The notes under the pieces are model-generated. The model was given only the letters and a program-made list of their open reading frames with translations, was not told the origin of the DNA and searched no databases. A stretch of 64,000 bases of DNA from Terrimesophilobacter sp044464485. Lineage in GTDB: Bacteria; Actinomycetota; Actinomycetes; Actinomycetales; Microbacteriaceae. The position numbers and the translations under genes were made by a program. Shown here piece by piece: positions 1 to 7,621 of this stretch; position 1 is the stretch's first letter, and each line of letters starts with the position of its first letter. The stretch is from NCBI GenBank assembly GCA_044464485.1, contig JBIQLG010000008.1, positions 1 to 64,000 on the forward strand, given 5' to 3'.

Positions 1-4
1 GCGC

Positions 5-77
5 GGGCGATTGGCGCAGTTGGTAGCGCGCTTCCTTCACACGGAAGAGGTCATCAGTTCGAGTCTGGTATCGCCCA
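5..77 (+). tRNA. tRNA-Val (anticodon CAC)
   Basis: The 73 bases fold into a full cloverleaf. The acceptor stem is GGGCGAT paired with ATCGCCC, and the D arm has GCGC on both sides. The anticodon stem is CTTCC/GGAAG around the loop TTCACAC, which places CAC at positions 34-36. The T arm contains TTCGAGT. The discriminator base is A and no CCA is encoded. It decodes the valine codon GUG. Confidence 0.95.
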
Positions 78-97
78 CCGGTCTGCGCATTTCACCA

Positions 98-1084
98 TCA
101 TCGACGCAGTTTTCCCCGGAAAGCCAGGAATAGCACGGTCGACATAATTGCCGCGTACAGCAACGAAGCGCCGACGACGCGCACCTGATTCGCGAGAAGT
201 ACTGGCTGTCCCGAGTAGACGAATCCCGCGTCAAGTCCGAAAATTCCGAGGAACAGGCTGCCCGTGACCCCACCGACGAGCAACGGGATGGCCATGCGCC
301 ACGCCGCCGACTGTCCTTTGAACGCCGCCTCCGCGATGGCGCCGGCGAGAAGACCGAGGATGAGCGCAGAAACTGTCTCAATGTATGCACTTGCCGCCAT
401 GGCGGCCGCTGTCCCCGCGAGGGTGCCCGTGGCCAGGCCCTCCCTGGTGTTTCGGCCGCGCTTTACTCTCTCAATTCCCGCCGCCGCCAGAATCGCCAGA
501 GCTGGCGTCATCACCATGTGCAGCGCAATCGCCGGAGTGAGTTCATCTACGCGCAGTTCAAGACCGACTGCGCACCCTATTGCCGCCACCGCGACGAGCA
601 TCGCGCCGCGCAAGGCGAGCGCCCGCTCACCGTCCGCACCACGTGTTCCTGCCAGTGCGTGAACGGCGAGAAAGACACCCGTACCCACCGCGAAGGGCAC
701 GGCCCCCGCGAAGTCGAGCGCACCGAGATCCCGATAGAGCCACGTGCCGCCCCATCCGAAAACCAGAAGAGCCAACGGTAGAAATATCACGAGACTGAAC
801 GCGGCAGTCGAAAGGCGCCGAAGCAATAATGAACCGTCACGCTCGGACAGGGCCGAAGCCACCCCCGCTGCGGCTACAAAGCCAAGAGCCGGAACCAGGA
901 AAGCGAAACCTCCCAGAAACGCCCCGGTGAGTCCCGCGACGATGCCCGTCAGCGACCACGTGGCCGCGGAAATCGCGAGGTCGATCCGAAGCGGAAGCCA
1001 GCTTTGACCTGCGTACAGGAGCACTCCCGGCACGCCCGCAAGAGTCACGATGGTGCACGCGAGTATGAGAATCGGGTCTGCCAC
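98..1084 (-). CDS. Amt-like membrane protein lacking both twin histidines
   Basis: This 328-residue, strongly hydrophobic protein has about ten membrane segments. It starts with GTG, 42 bases after the ammonium transporter gene on the same strand, so the two are probably co-transcribed. Blocks of it align by eye to that neighbour: SALSERDG (about 77-84) against SGAIADRA, FGWGGTWL (109-116) against WVWGGGWI, DFAG (124-127) against DYAG, and LLVGG..GSLFLGIFGLDAG (268-287) against HLVGG..GTVYLGFFATDTG. The two conserved pore histidines (166 and 316 in the neighbour) correspond to Ala132 (or Phe131) and Leu268 here. The regulatory cytoplasmic tail is also missing, and the protein is about 75 residues shorter than Amt. 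The homology is an inference from motif order. If it is right, this protein cannot conduct ammonium in the usual way and may be a sensor, a subunit or a transporter of something else. Confidence 0.7.
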   Translation of the reverse strand: MADPILILACTIVTLAGVPGVLLYAGQSWLPLRIDLAISAATWSLTGIVAGLTGAFLGGFAFLVPALGFVAAAGVASALSERDGSLLLRRLSTAAFSLVIFLPLALLVFGWGGTWLYRDLGALDFAGAVPFAVGTGVFLAVHALAGTRGADGERALALRGAMLVAVAAIGCAVGLELRVDELTPAIALHMVMTPALAILAAAGIERVKRGRNTREGLATGTLAGTAAAMAASAYIETVSALILGLLAGAIAEAAFKGQSAAWRMAIPLLVGGVTGSLFLGIFGLDAGFVYSGQPVLLANQVRVVGASLLYAAIMSTVLFLAFRGKLRR

Positions 1085-1126
1085 ACTCCATGATTACCAC
1101 GAGGATGGACGGTCGGAACTTTTTCA

Positions 1127-2335
1127 TCATGCCGTTTCCAGCACATAACCTTCTTCGCCATGCACTGCAGAGTCGATCCCTGCAAGCTCATCTTCACTCG
1201 TGACCCGAAAACCGATGGTTCGATGAATCAACCATCCGATAGCAAAAGCGACACCGAAGGAATAGATGAGCACTCCGGTTGCGGCAATGACTTGCAGTGT
1301 GAGTTGCATCGCGCTGCCGCCCAGCATGAGGCCCGTGTCTGTCGCGAAAAACCCGAGGTAAACCGTGCCAAGAATGCCGCCCACCAGGTGAATGCCGACG
1401 ACATCGAGTGAATCGTCGAACCCGAATCTGAACTTGAGCTCCACCGCCAGCGCGCATACGACACCGGCGATAAGGCCCAGCAGCAGTCCCCAGCCTGGCG
1501 CAAGGTTCGCGCAGGCTGGCGTAATTGCAACGAGTCCGGCTACCGCGCCAGAGCACGCACCCACCAACGTCGCTCTGCCGGTCTTAAATTTCTCTACAAT
1601 GAGCCAACCGCCGATCGACGCCGCAGTGGCTCCGAGCGTGTTGACAGCAATGAGCCCAACGCCGCTGAGGGCATTGTGATACTCCGCGCCCGCGTTGAAC
1701 CCAAACCAACCGAACCACAGGATCGCGGCACCCAGGGCTACCAGCGGCACGTTGTGCGGCTTATTCGCGTCGCGACCGAATCGGACCCGCTTTCCGAGGA
1801 TGATCGCGAGGGCAAGCGCAGCAGCGCCGGCATTGATGTGCACAGCCGTGCCACCCGCATAATCGATCACGGAATAATCGACCCCGAGTGCCGTGCCCAG
1901 ATGCATTATCCAACCACCGCCCCACACCCACGCGGCAACGGGAAAGTAGACGAACGTCGCCCATGAACCCGCAAAGAGAAGCCACGCCCCGAACTTCGCC
2001 CTGTCGGCGATTGCCCCTGAGATGAGCGCAACCGCCACGATGGCGAACGTTGCCCCGAAGAGGGCGTGGACGAGCGTCGGGTTGTCCGCCGCACTCAGCG
2101 CGAAATCCGAAAACGGATTGCCGCTGAAGTCGGTGGGTCTGACGACGGACGACATGTTGAAGCCGTAGAGAATCCAGAGCACGCTGACGAGACCGAGGGC
2201 CCCGAAGCTCATCATCATCATGCTCACGACGCTTGTGGCCTTGACGAGCCCGCCATAGAAGAACGCGACACCGGGAGTCATGAACAGTACCAGTGCCGAG
2301 GCGGTAATCGCCCACGCCAATTCGTCAGTATCCAT
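1127..2335 (-). CDS. amt: Ammonium transporter Amt
   Basis: This 402-residue Amt/Mep/Rh-family channel imports ammonium across the cytoplasmic membrane. Eleven membrane segments can be read. The twin-histidine motifs are DYAGGTAVHINAG (His166) and DVVGIHLVGG (His316), and the GFNAG segment is present. The C-terminal regulatory tail EDELAGIDSAVHGEEGY is intact. The ATG at 2335 was chosen over the longer frame because GAGGGAAG lies about 8 bases upstream. GlnR-like boxes sit 76 bases upstream. In many actinobacteria amt is followed by glnK and glnD; here it is followed instead by the Amt-like gene. Confidence 0.95.
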   Translation of the reverse strand: MDTDELAWAITASALVLFMTPGVAFFYGGLVKATSVVSMMMMSFGALGLVSVLWILYGFNMSSVVRPTDFSGNPFSDFALSAADNPTLVHALFGATFAIVAVALISGAIADRAKFGAWLLFAGSWATFVYFPVAAWVWGGGWIMHLGTALGVDYSVIDYAGGTAVHINAGAAALALAIILGKRVRFGRDANKPHNVPLVALGAAILWFGWFGFNAGAEYHNALSGVGLIAVNTLGATAASIGGWLIVEKFKTGRATLVGACSGAVAGLVAITPACANLAPGWGLLLGLIAGVVCALAVELKFRFGFDDSLDVVGIHLVGGILGTVYLGFFATDTGLMLGGSAMQLTLQVIAATGVLIYSFGVAFAIGWLIHRTIGFRVTSEDELAGIDSAVHGEEGYVLETA

Positions 2336-2410
2336 GTGCCGTCTTCCCTCACGTTTCAGAATGTGTGGGAAAGCATGCGCCGGCAACATTTCCGGCAGGA
2401 TCGCGCGCTG

Positions 2411-2457
2411 GTTTCGGTTGTGTTACATGTCGCGGGGCAACGTAAACATCGTGTTTC
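2411..2457 (-). promoter_or_regulatory. Candidate GlnR binding region upstream of amt
   Basis: On the minus strand the upstream region contains GAAAC-n6-TTTAC (2457-2442) followed by GTAAC-n6-GAAAC (2426-2411). The second pair matches exactly the GTnAC-n6-GAAAC half-site pair known for the nitrogen regulator GlnR of actinomycetes. Its nearest base lies 76 bases before the amt start codon. No glnR gene is in the window. Binding is inferred. Confidence 0.6.
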
Positions 2458-2460
2458 GCG

Positions 2461-3747
2461 CTACGCGAAATATCGCAGCCAGATGTAGGGAAGACAGAGC
2501 GAAATGGTCACGAAGGTCACGAGCACGCCATATTTCGTGAAAGACCAGAACGAGATCGGATGCCCGGCCCTCTTGGCGATTCCCAGCACGACAACGTTTG
2601 CGCTCGCACCAATGGCGGTGAGGTTTCCACCCAAATCCGCACCGAGCGCCAGTGCCCACCAGAGCGGATGCGCCGCGGCTCCTCCGGCCTGGACCAGGTC
2701 GCTGGTGAGCGGGGCGAGCGTCGCGACATAAGGGATGTTGTCGACGATTCCGGACACGATTGCGGAACCGAACAGCAGGCCGGACGCTGCTCCGAAATAG
2801 TTGTCGCCGATCGCGTCAATGGCAACTTTGCCCACTTGTTCGATGACTCCAAGGTTCACGAGCGAACCCACCATGATGAAGAGGCCGACAAAAAACAGCA
2901 GCGTTTCCCACTCCACGTCGGCGAATATCTTTCTCGGCTCGAGGCGGGTGATCAGAACGAGAAGCCCCGCGCCAAGCAACGCGATGATCGCGGGGCCAAT
3001 GTCAACGACGGAGTGCAGAACGAAGCCGGTCAGTACCAGCGCGATGACAACGAGCGACTTCACGAGAAGCGGAATGTCGCGGATGGCTTCCCGTGGGTTC
3101 AACGCCATCACCCGATCCACCCGCTCAGGGTCGAATCGCATTTGTTTGCGGAACAGCACCCAGCACAGTCCGATAAACACCACGAGCAGAATTGCGACGA
3201 TCGGCGCGAGATTCACGATGAAATCATTGAAACTCAATCCGGCGCGGCTCGCGATAATGATGTTCGGTGGATCGCCGATCAGAGTCGCAGTACCCCCGAT
3301 ATTGCTTGCCATCACTTCGGCAATAAGAAATGGCGCTACCGGCACAGCGAGCCGATCACAGATCAGCAGCGTCACCGGCGCGATGAGAAGCACCGTCGTG
3401 ACGTTGTCAAGGAAAGCCGACAGCACGGCCGTGATGACGACGAGCATCACCATAATCACGAACGGTCGGCCCCGTGCTCGCTTCGCCGCCCAGATCGCCA
3501 AAAATTCGAAAACGCCACTTTGCTGCAAAATGCCGACGATGATCATCATCCCGAGGAGCAAGAAGATGACGTTCCAGTCAATTCCCGTCTTCTCAGAAAA
3601 GAGCACACCATGATCGTCGGTGGCCCCGATGACGATCATGAGCCCGGCGCCCACGAGCGCCACCGTCATGCGCGAAACCCATTCGGTGGCAATGAAAACG
3701 TAGGCACCCGTGAAAATCACGAGTGCCAGAATTACCTGGACCGTCAT
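2461..3747 (-). CDS. SLC13/ArsB-NhaD-type permease
   Basis: This 428-residue integral membrane protein has about eleven segments arranged in two repeats, as in the ion transporter superfamily (SLC13, CitMHS, ArsB, NhaD). Typical motifs are SAFLDNVTTVLL (about 110-121) and its second-repeat counterpart SGIVDNIPYVA, plus NIGGTATLIGDPPN and its counterpart ADLGGNLTAIGASAN. These hairpin-loop signatures form the substrate and sodium sites in the superfamily. The substrate cannot be read from sequence; sodium/proton exchange, dicarboxylate, sulfate or arsenite are possible. The start overlaps the stop of the upstream CBS gene by 4 bases (ATGA), indicating translational coupling with a likely regulator. 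Confidence 0.85.
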   Translation of the reverse strand: MTVQVILALVIFTGAYVFIATEWVSRMTVALVGAGLMIVIGATDDHGVLFSEKTGIDWNVIFLLLGMMIIVGILQQSGVFEFLAIWAAKRARGRPFVIMVMLVVITAVLSAFLDNVTTVLLIAPVTLLICDRLAVPVAPFLIAEVMASNIGGTATLIGDPPNIIIASRAGLSFNDFIVNLAPIVAILLVVFIGLCWVLFRKQMRFDPERVDRVMALNPREAIRDIPLLVKSLVVIALVLTGFVLHSVVDIGPAIIALLGAGLLVLITRLEPRKIFADVEWETLLFFVGLFIMVGSLVNLGVIEQVGKVAIDAIGDNYFGAASGLLFGSAIVSGIVDNIPYVATLAPLTSDLVQAGGAAAHPLWWALALGADLGGNLTAIGASANVVVLGIAKRAGHPISFWSFTKYGVLVTFVTISLCLPYIWLRYFA

Positions 3748-4232
3748 CCGCGCGAATCCGGTTCTTCAGAGTTGAATCCCATGTGCAATACCGCGTCGAG
3801 CACGGCAGGGAGCGTGACAAACTTGCCCTCTACTGTGTCGGAACCCTTCACCGCGGCTACCAGAACACGCTCTCGTGCCATGTCTGCGGCAACCTTGAGC
3901 AGAGTGTCGTCGGATTCGACCTCCAGTATCTCGAGAACTTTCGATTGTTCGTCGTCGATCAGCTCACCGATTGTGCGTACCGTGACATCGCCCCAGACTT
4001 CATCCGCACCCTTTTCATCGAAGACCGCGGCAAGCGAAACGTCATCAAGCACGTAACTCGGCACCAGAGCCCTCAGCACATCAATTGCAGAGATCACCGC
4101 TTCGGGCTTGCCGTCGGCATCGGCAACGACGATGCTCGCCCTGCTGTCGCGTGCGATGATGTGCGCGGCCGCGAGAGCGCTCATACTTCGCTCCACAACC
4201 GGCAGACTGACGGCTATTTCAGAAATCTGCAT
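3744..4232 (-). CDS. Two-CBS-domain protein
   Basis: This 162-residue soluble protein consists of a tandem pair of CBS repeats. Repeat one covers about residues 7-63 and includes ASIVVADADGKPEAVISAIDVLRAL. Repeat two covers about 95-150 and includes RVLVAAVKG and FVTLPAVLDAVL. CBS pairs normally bind adenosine ligands and gate the protein they accompany. The ATG is preceded by GGAAGG. Its stop overlaps the start of the SLC13-type permease, so a regulatory role on that permease is the simplest inference. The ligand is unknown. Confidence 0.8.
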   Translation of the reverse strand: MQISEIAVSLPVVERSMSALAAAHIIARDSRASIVVADADGKPEAVISAIDVLRALVPSYVLDDVSLAAVFDEKGADEVWGDVTVRTIGELIDDEQSKVLEILEVESDDTLLKVAADMARERVLVAAVKGSDTVEGKFVTLPAVLDAVLHMGFNSEEPDSRG

Positions 4233-4357
4233 GAGCTGCCTTCCGTTCGACGGTCACCGATAAATGCATCACCACTGTGACGCTGTGCCGACCAGTCTTC
4301 CCGGCGCTCCACCCAGAGAATACACCCGGTGTCGTGCGTCACTCCCCGCGGCGCACG

Positions 4358-5383
4358 TCAGTCGAGTTCACCGCTGGTGAGCGAAATCAAACGCGACGCC
4401 GCACGCAGATACTTTTTTCGGTATCCCCCTGCAAGCATGTCCTCTGCAAAGACCTGATCCAGTGGAATCCCCGTTGCAATTACTCTCACGCGCGCGTCAT
4501 AGAGTCTGTCGACGAACGCCACGAAACGGAGGGCGTCGGTCTGGTTGTGAAGCACGTCAACGTTCATAAGGCCAACGCAGGCGAGTTCATCGACGAGTTT
4601 GACGTAGCGAGAAGGATGCACCGTCGAAAGGTGACGGATCACGGCTTCCCACTCGTCGATCGCCACCGTGCCGTCTATCTCTTCGATTGCCTTGTCGAAC
4701 TCGAGGCCGGAGACGCTCACTGCGTGGCCATCCAGCGCCCTGCGCCGATAGTCGAGGCCATCGATGCGAACAATGGTAAATCGTGCAGCCAGAGAGTCGA
4801 TTTCGCGGAGAAAATCAACGGCGGCGAATCTGCCCTCCCCTAGCGCGTTGGGAGGGGTGTTGGAGGTTGCGGCAAGTCGAGTGCCGGAGGCGACGAGTTC
4901 GCTGAGGAGCCGTGACATGAGCCTCGTATCGCCGGGATCATCGAGCTCGAATTCGTCGATGCAGACGAGCGTTGCGCCTTTCAATAAATTTACTGTCGCG
5001 GCGTAGCCGAGAGCTCCAACGAGAGCCGTGTACTCGATGAAGGTTCCGAAATACTTTCGGCCGGGGGCGCCGTGCCACAGCGCGGCCAGAAGGTGGGTTT
5101 TCCCGACGCCGAAACCGCCGTCGAAGTAAATTCCCGGCAGCGCGAGCGAGCCTTTGTGCCTGCCGAAGAATCGCGCCGTCGTCGTCTTCCACGCGCTTGT
5201 GAATTGCTCCGCCATGTCAAGGGCAGCTTGTTGGGAAGGGTATTCCGGATCGGGCCGGTACGATTCCGTCGTCGCAAAGCGAAACTGTCTGGGCGGTATG
5301 AGATGTTCGACAATTTCTGTTCCCGACAGCGTCGGGTGCCGGGCGAGGAGACTTACGACCTGCCGGGACTCAACTTCGGGCAC
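4358..5383 (-). CDS. zapE: ZapE/AFG1-family ATPase
   Basis: The protein is about 341 residues from the chosen GTG. It has a Walker A (FGVGKTHLLAALWH), a Walker B (ATLVCIDEFELDD), a sensor segment (RLAATSNTPP) and the family-typical ending with FVDRLYDARVRVIATG. The family is AFG1/ZapE, which in E. coli acts at the division ring and in mitochondria supports protein quality control. The start is uncertain. The frame stays open to an ATG at 5524, but that would overlap the divergent sulfurtransferase start. GTG at 5422 has no Shine-Dalgarno. GTG at 5383 has GAGAGAG at a suitable distance and leaves the conserved core (SGTEIVEHLIPP) intact. Confidence 0.85.
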   Translation of the reverse strand: MPEVESRQVVSLLARHPTLSGTEIVEHLIPPRQFRFATTESYRPDPEYPSQQAALDMAEQFTSAWKTTTARFFGRHKGSLALPGIYFDGGFGVGKTHLLAALWHGAPGRKYFGTFIEYTALVGALGYAATVNLLKGATLVCIDEFELDDPGDTRLMSRLLSELVASGTRLAATSNTPPNALGEGRFAAVDFLREIDSLAARFTIVRIDGLDYRRRALDGHAVSVSGLEFDKAIEEIDGTVAIDEWEAVIRHLSTVHPSRYVKLVDELACVGLMNVDVLHNQTDALRFVAFVDRLYDARVRVIATGIPLDQVFAEDMLAGGYRKKYLRAASRLISLTSGELD

Positions 5384-5522
5384 GTCGATCTCTCTCGGTT
5401 CAGGGAAATGGTGTTCAGCCACGTGTTTGTGCGTACATTGGTAGTGGCAGGGAGTTAAAAGCCTAACGCGTTCGCTGGCATCCTCGATGCCTCTCACTCC
5501 CGCAGAGACCTGGAGGTAGTGC

Positions 5523-6428
5523 ATGACCGTGGCTGTTGATCCGGATCCTCGATTCGCCGACTACGCGAGCCCCGAAAGGCTCGTCAGCACGGAATGGCTC
5601 AGCGCAAACCTTGGCGCCCCTGGTCTTGTGGTGGTGGAGTCCAACGAAGATGTGCTTCTGTACAACACGGGTCACATCCCGGGCGCCGTCAAACTCGACT
5701 GGCACACGGAGCTCAATGATCAGGTCGAGCGCGATTTCATCGGTCCGGAACAGTTCGCGATCCTCGCCGGGTCCAAGGGGATCGCGCGGGAGTCCACCGT
5801 GGTTTTCTACGGTGACAAGAGCAACTGGTGGGCAACCTATGCGATGTGGGTGTTCACCTTGTTTGGCCACGAAGATGCGCGAATCCTCGATGGTGGGCGC
5901 GCAAAGTGGATCGCAGAAGGCAGAGAACTCACGCGAGTGCTTCCTGACGTCGAAGTCGTGGAATACCCCGTAGTTAAACGCGACGATCAGACCGATCGCG
6001 CGTTTCGCGAGGATGTCTTCTCACACTTCGGCAATCCCCTCATCGACGTGCGTTCGCCAGAGGAATACACCGGCGAGCGGACAGAAATTCCCGGTTACCC
6101 ATCGGAAAGCTCGCTGCGTGGTGGACATATTCCTACTGCAGCATCAGTACCCTGGGCGAGGGCCGCCGCAGACGATTCGACTTTCAGGGACCGCAAGGAA
6201 CTCGAAGCCATCTACCTGGACGATGCGGGACTCGCGGGCGGTGACGACGTCATCACCTACTGTCGAATCGGCGAACGATCCAGTCACAGCTGGTTCGTTC
6301 TCAAATATCTTCTCGGATTCGAGAACGTGCGCAATTACGACGGTTCCTGGACCGAATGGGGCAGTTCGGTGAGGGCCCCCATCGTGCGCGGCACCGAGCG
6401 AGGCAGCGTTCCCGCCAGCGGCGCGTGA
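5523..6428 (+). CDS. sseA: Thiosulfate/3-mercaptopyruvate sulfurtransferase (two rhodanese domains)
   Basis: This 301-residue protein has two rhodanese domains, at about residues 18-140 and 165-285. The second carries the catalytic loop TYCRIGERSSH with Cys247. The first domain has YGDKSNWW at the equivalent place and no cysteine, as is usual for the class. The loop CRIGER resembles the actinobacterial CysA2/SseA group. A strong GGAGG lies 7 bases before the ATG. It is followed by a SufE-like gene, the same pairing seen in mycobacteria, suggesting a sulfur-transfer role. The exact sulfur donor is not decided by sequence. Confidence 0.9.
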   Translation: MTVAVDPDPRFADYASPERLVSTEWLSANLGAPGLVVVESNEDVLLYNTGHIPGAVKLDWHTELNDQVERDFIGPEQFAILAGSKGIARESTVVFYGDKSNWWATYAMWVFTLFGHEDARILDGGRAKWIAEGRELTRVLPDVEVVEYPVVKRDDQTDRAFREDVFSHFGNPLIDVRSPEEYTGERTEIPGYPSESSLRGGHIPTAASVPWARAAADDSTFRDRKELEAIYLDDAGLAGGDDVITYCRIGERSSHSWFVLKYLLGFENVRNYDGSWTEWGSSVRAPIVRGTERGSVPASGA

Positions 6429-6485
6429 GCCGCCGTCTCAGTCGCCTGCGTGCCCTGCACTCGATCGTGAAACAATGGAGCGGAC

Positions 6486-6923
6486 ATGTCTGAAGTCACT
6501 GTTCCGCCCGCGCTTGCCAGAATCCGCGACGACTTCCTCGAGTTGGATGTCGCGGATCGTCTGACTCTGCTTCTGGAATTTTCCGACGAGCTTCCGCAAT
6601 TGCCCGACAAGTATCAGAATCACCCCGATCTCTTTGAACGCGTCATCGAGTGCCAGTCCCCCGTCTTCATCTTCGTGGAGATCGACGGCGGCAAAGTGCA
6701 TTTGCACGCCACAGCGCCCGCCGAAGCTCCCACGACGCGCGGTTTCGCGTCGATACTCGTGCAGGGCATTGACGGACTCGATGCCCAGGCCGTGCTGGAA
6801 ATTCCCGACGAATACCCGTTGACGCTGGGGCTCACCGAAGCCGTGAGCCCGCTCCGAATTCGCGGCATGACTGCTCTTCTCGGGCGAACGAAAACGCAGG
6901 TCCGTGTGAAACAATCGTCATGA
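6486..6923 (+). CDS. SufE-like sulfur acceptor protein
   Basis: This 145-residue protein matches the SufE/YgdK family in length and layout. The N-terminal helical part (DRLTLLLEFSDELPQLP) is followed by VIECQSPVFIFVEI, where Cys56 is the expected sulfur-accepting residue. SufE proteins take persulfide from a cysteine desulfurase and pass it to iron-sulfur cluster assembly. A GGAG precedes the ATG. It follows the sulfurtransferase gene and its last 4 bases overlap the next gene (ATGA), so the three genes form an operon. No desulfurase is encoded nearby. Confidence 0.88.
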   Translation: MSEVTVPPALARIRDDFLELDVADRLTLLLEFSDELPQLPDKYQNHPDLFERVIECQSPVFIFVEIDGGKVHLHATAPAEAPTTRGFASILVQGIDGLDAQAVLEIPDEYPLTLGLTEAVSPLRIRGMTALLGRTKTQVRVKQSS

Positions 6924-7621
6924 TATTAAAGCGACTCCTCCCCGAACCCTTGCAGAACGTGGGACTGGACAACGGTTCGGCCGAGGACCTCTCCCTGCTG
7001 TATGCCGTCCCTCAGCGAGAATGGCTGAGACTGAACTTCATCGCTAGTGTCAATGGCAATGTTGTGGGAGACGATGGCACATCGCAGGGACTTACGAATG
7101 CCGTCGACCGAAAAATACTCGGCACCATCCGCCGACTGGCCGACATCGTTCTTGTCGGCGCAAACAGCGTGAGGAAGGAGGGCTATTTCATGCCCAAAAC
7201 CAGTCCTCTCGCCATCGTCACGGGATCGGGAAATCTCAGCGGGCACAGCATCCCGGCACACGTGAAGGCGCAGCAACTTCTCGTGCTGTGTCCGCCGGAA
7301 GCGGCAGCCGAGGTTAATCGCACTCTCGACGGGCGATCCGCGACAATTATTCATGTCGCCGGGCCGCGGATGAACCCTCGCGCCATGGTTCACGCGCTGA
7401 GGGCACGCGGCTATGCGCATATCGTGTGCGAGGGTGGCCCGTCCCTGGCCGCGCAGCTCATCGATGCACGTGAGGTCAAGGAGCTATGCCTTTCGATGAG
7501 CCCGGTCGTGAACGCAACTCAGGCACCGTTGCTGCCCGGGCTTGCCCGCAACGCACCGCTGACTCTGAATCAACTGCTCGTCGACGGCGGCGGCACGCTC
7601 TATTCGCGCTGGATTCTATGA
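6920..7621 (+). CDS. RibD C-terminal-like (pyrimidine reductase family) protein
   Basis: This 233-residue protein has the dihydrofolate-reductase-like fold of the RibD reductase domain. The substrate-entry strand reads WLRLNFIASVNGNVVGDDGTS. The nucleotide-binding part reads ADIVLVGANSVRKEGY, followed later by IVCEGGPSLAAQLI and LLVDGGGTLYSRW. RibD C-terminal domains reduce a pyrimidine intermediate of riboflavin synthesis with NADPH. Stand-alone actinobacterial members such as this are often of unknown role, and no other rib gene is present. The start overlaps the SufE-like stop, linking it to that operon; its stop overlaps the convergent hydrolase by 6 bases. Confidence 0.8.
   Translation: MILKRLLPEPLQNVGLDNGSAEDLSLLYAVPQREWLRLNFIASVNGNVVGDDGTSQGLTNAVDRKILGTIRRLADIVLVGANSVRKEGYFMPKTSPLAIVTGSGNLSGHSIPAHVKAQQLLVLCPPEAAAEVNRTLDGRSATIIHVAGPRMNPRAMVHALRARGYAHIVCEGGPSLAAQLIDAREVKELCLSMSPVVNATQAPLLPGLARNAPLTLNQLLVDGGGTLYSRWIL

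Noticed and set aside
2560..4056. Long open frame on the plus strand (498 codons) opposite the permease and CBS genes
   Set aside because: It is antisense to two well-supported genes, has a His/Arg/Asp-rich composition typical of shadow frames, and shows no family motif.
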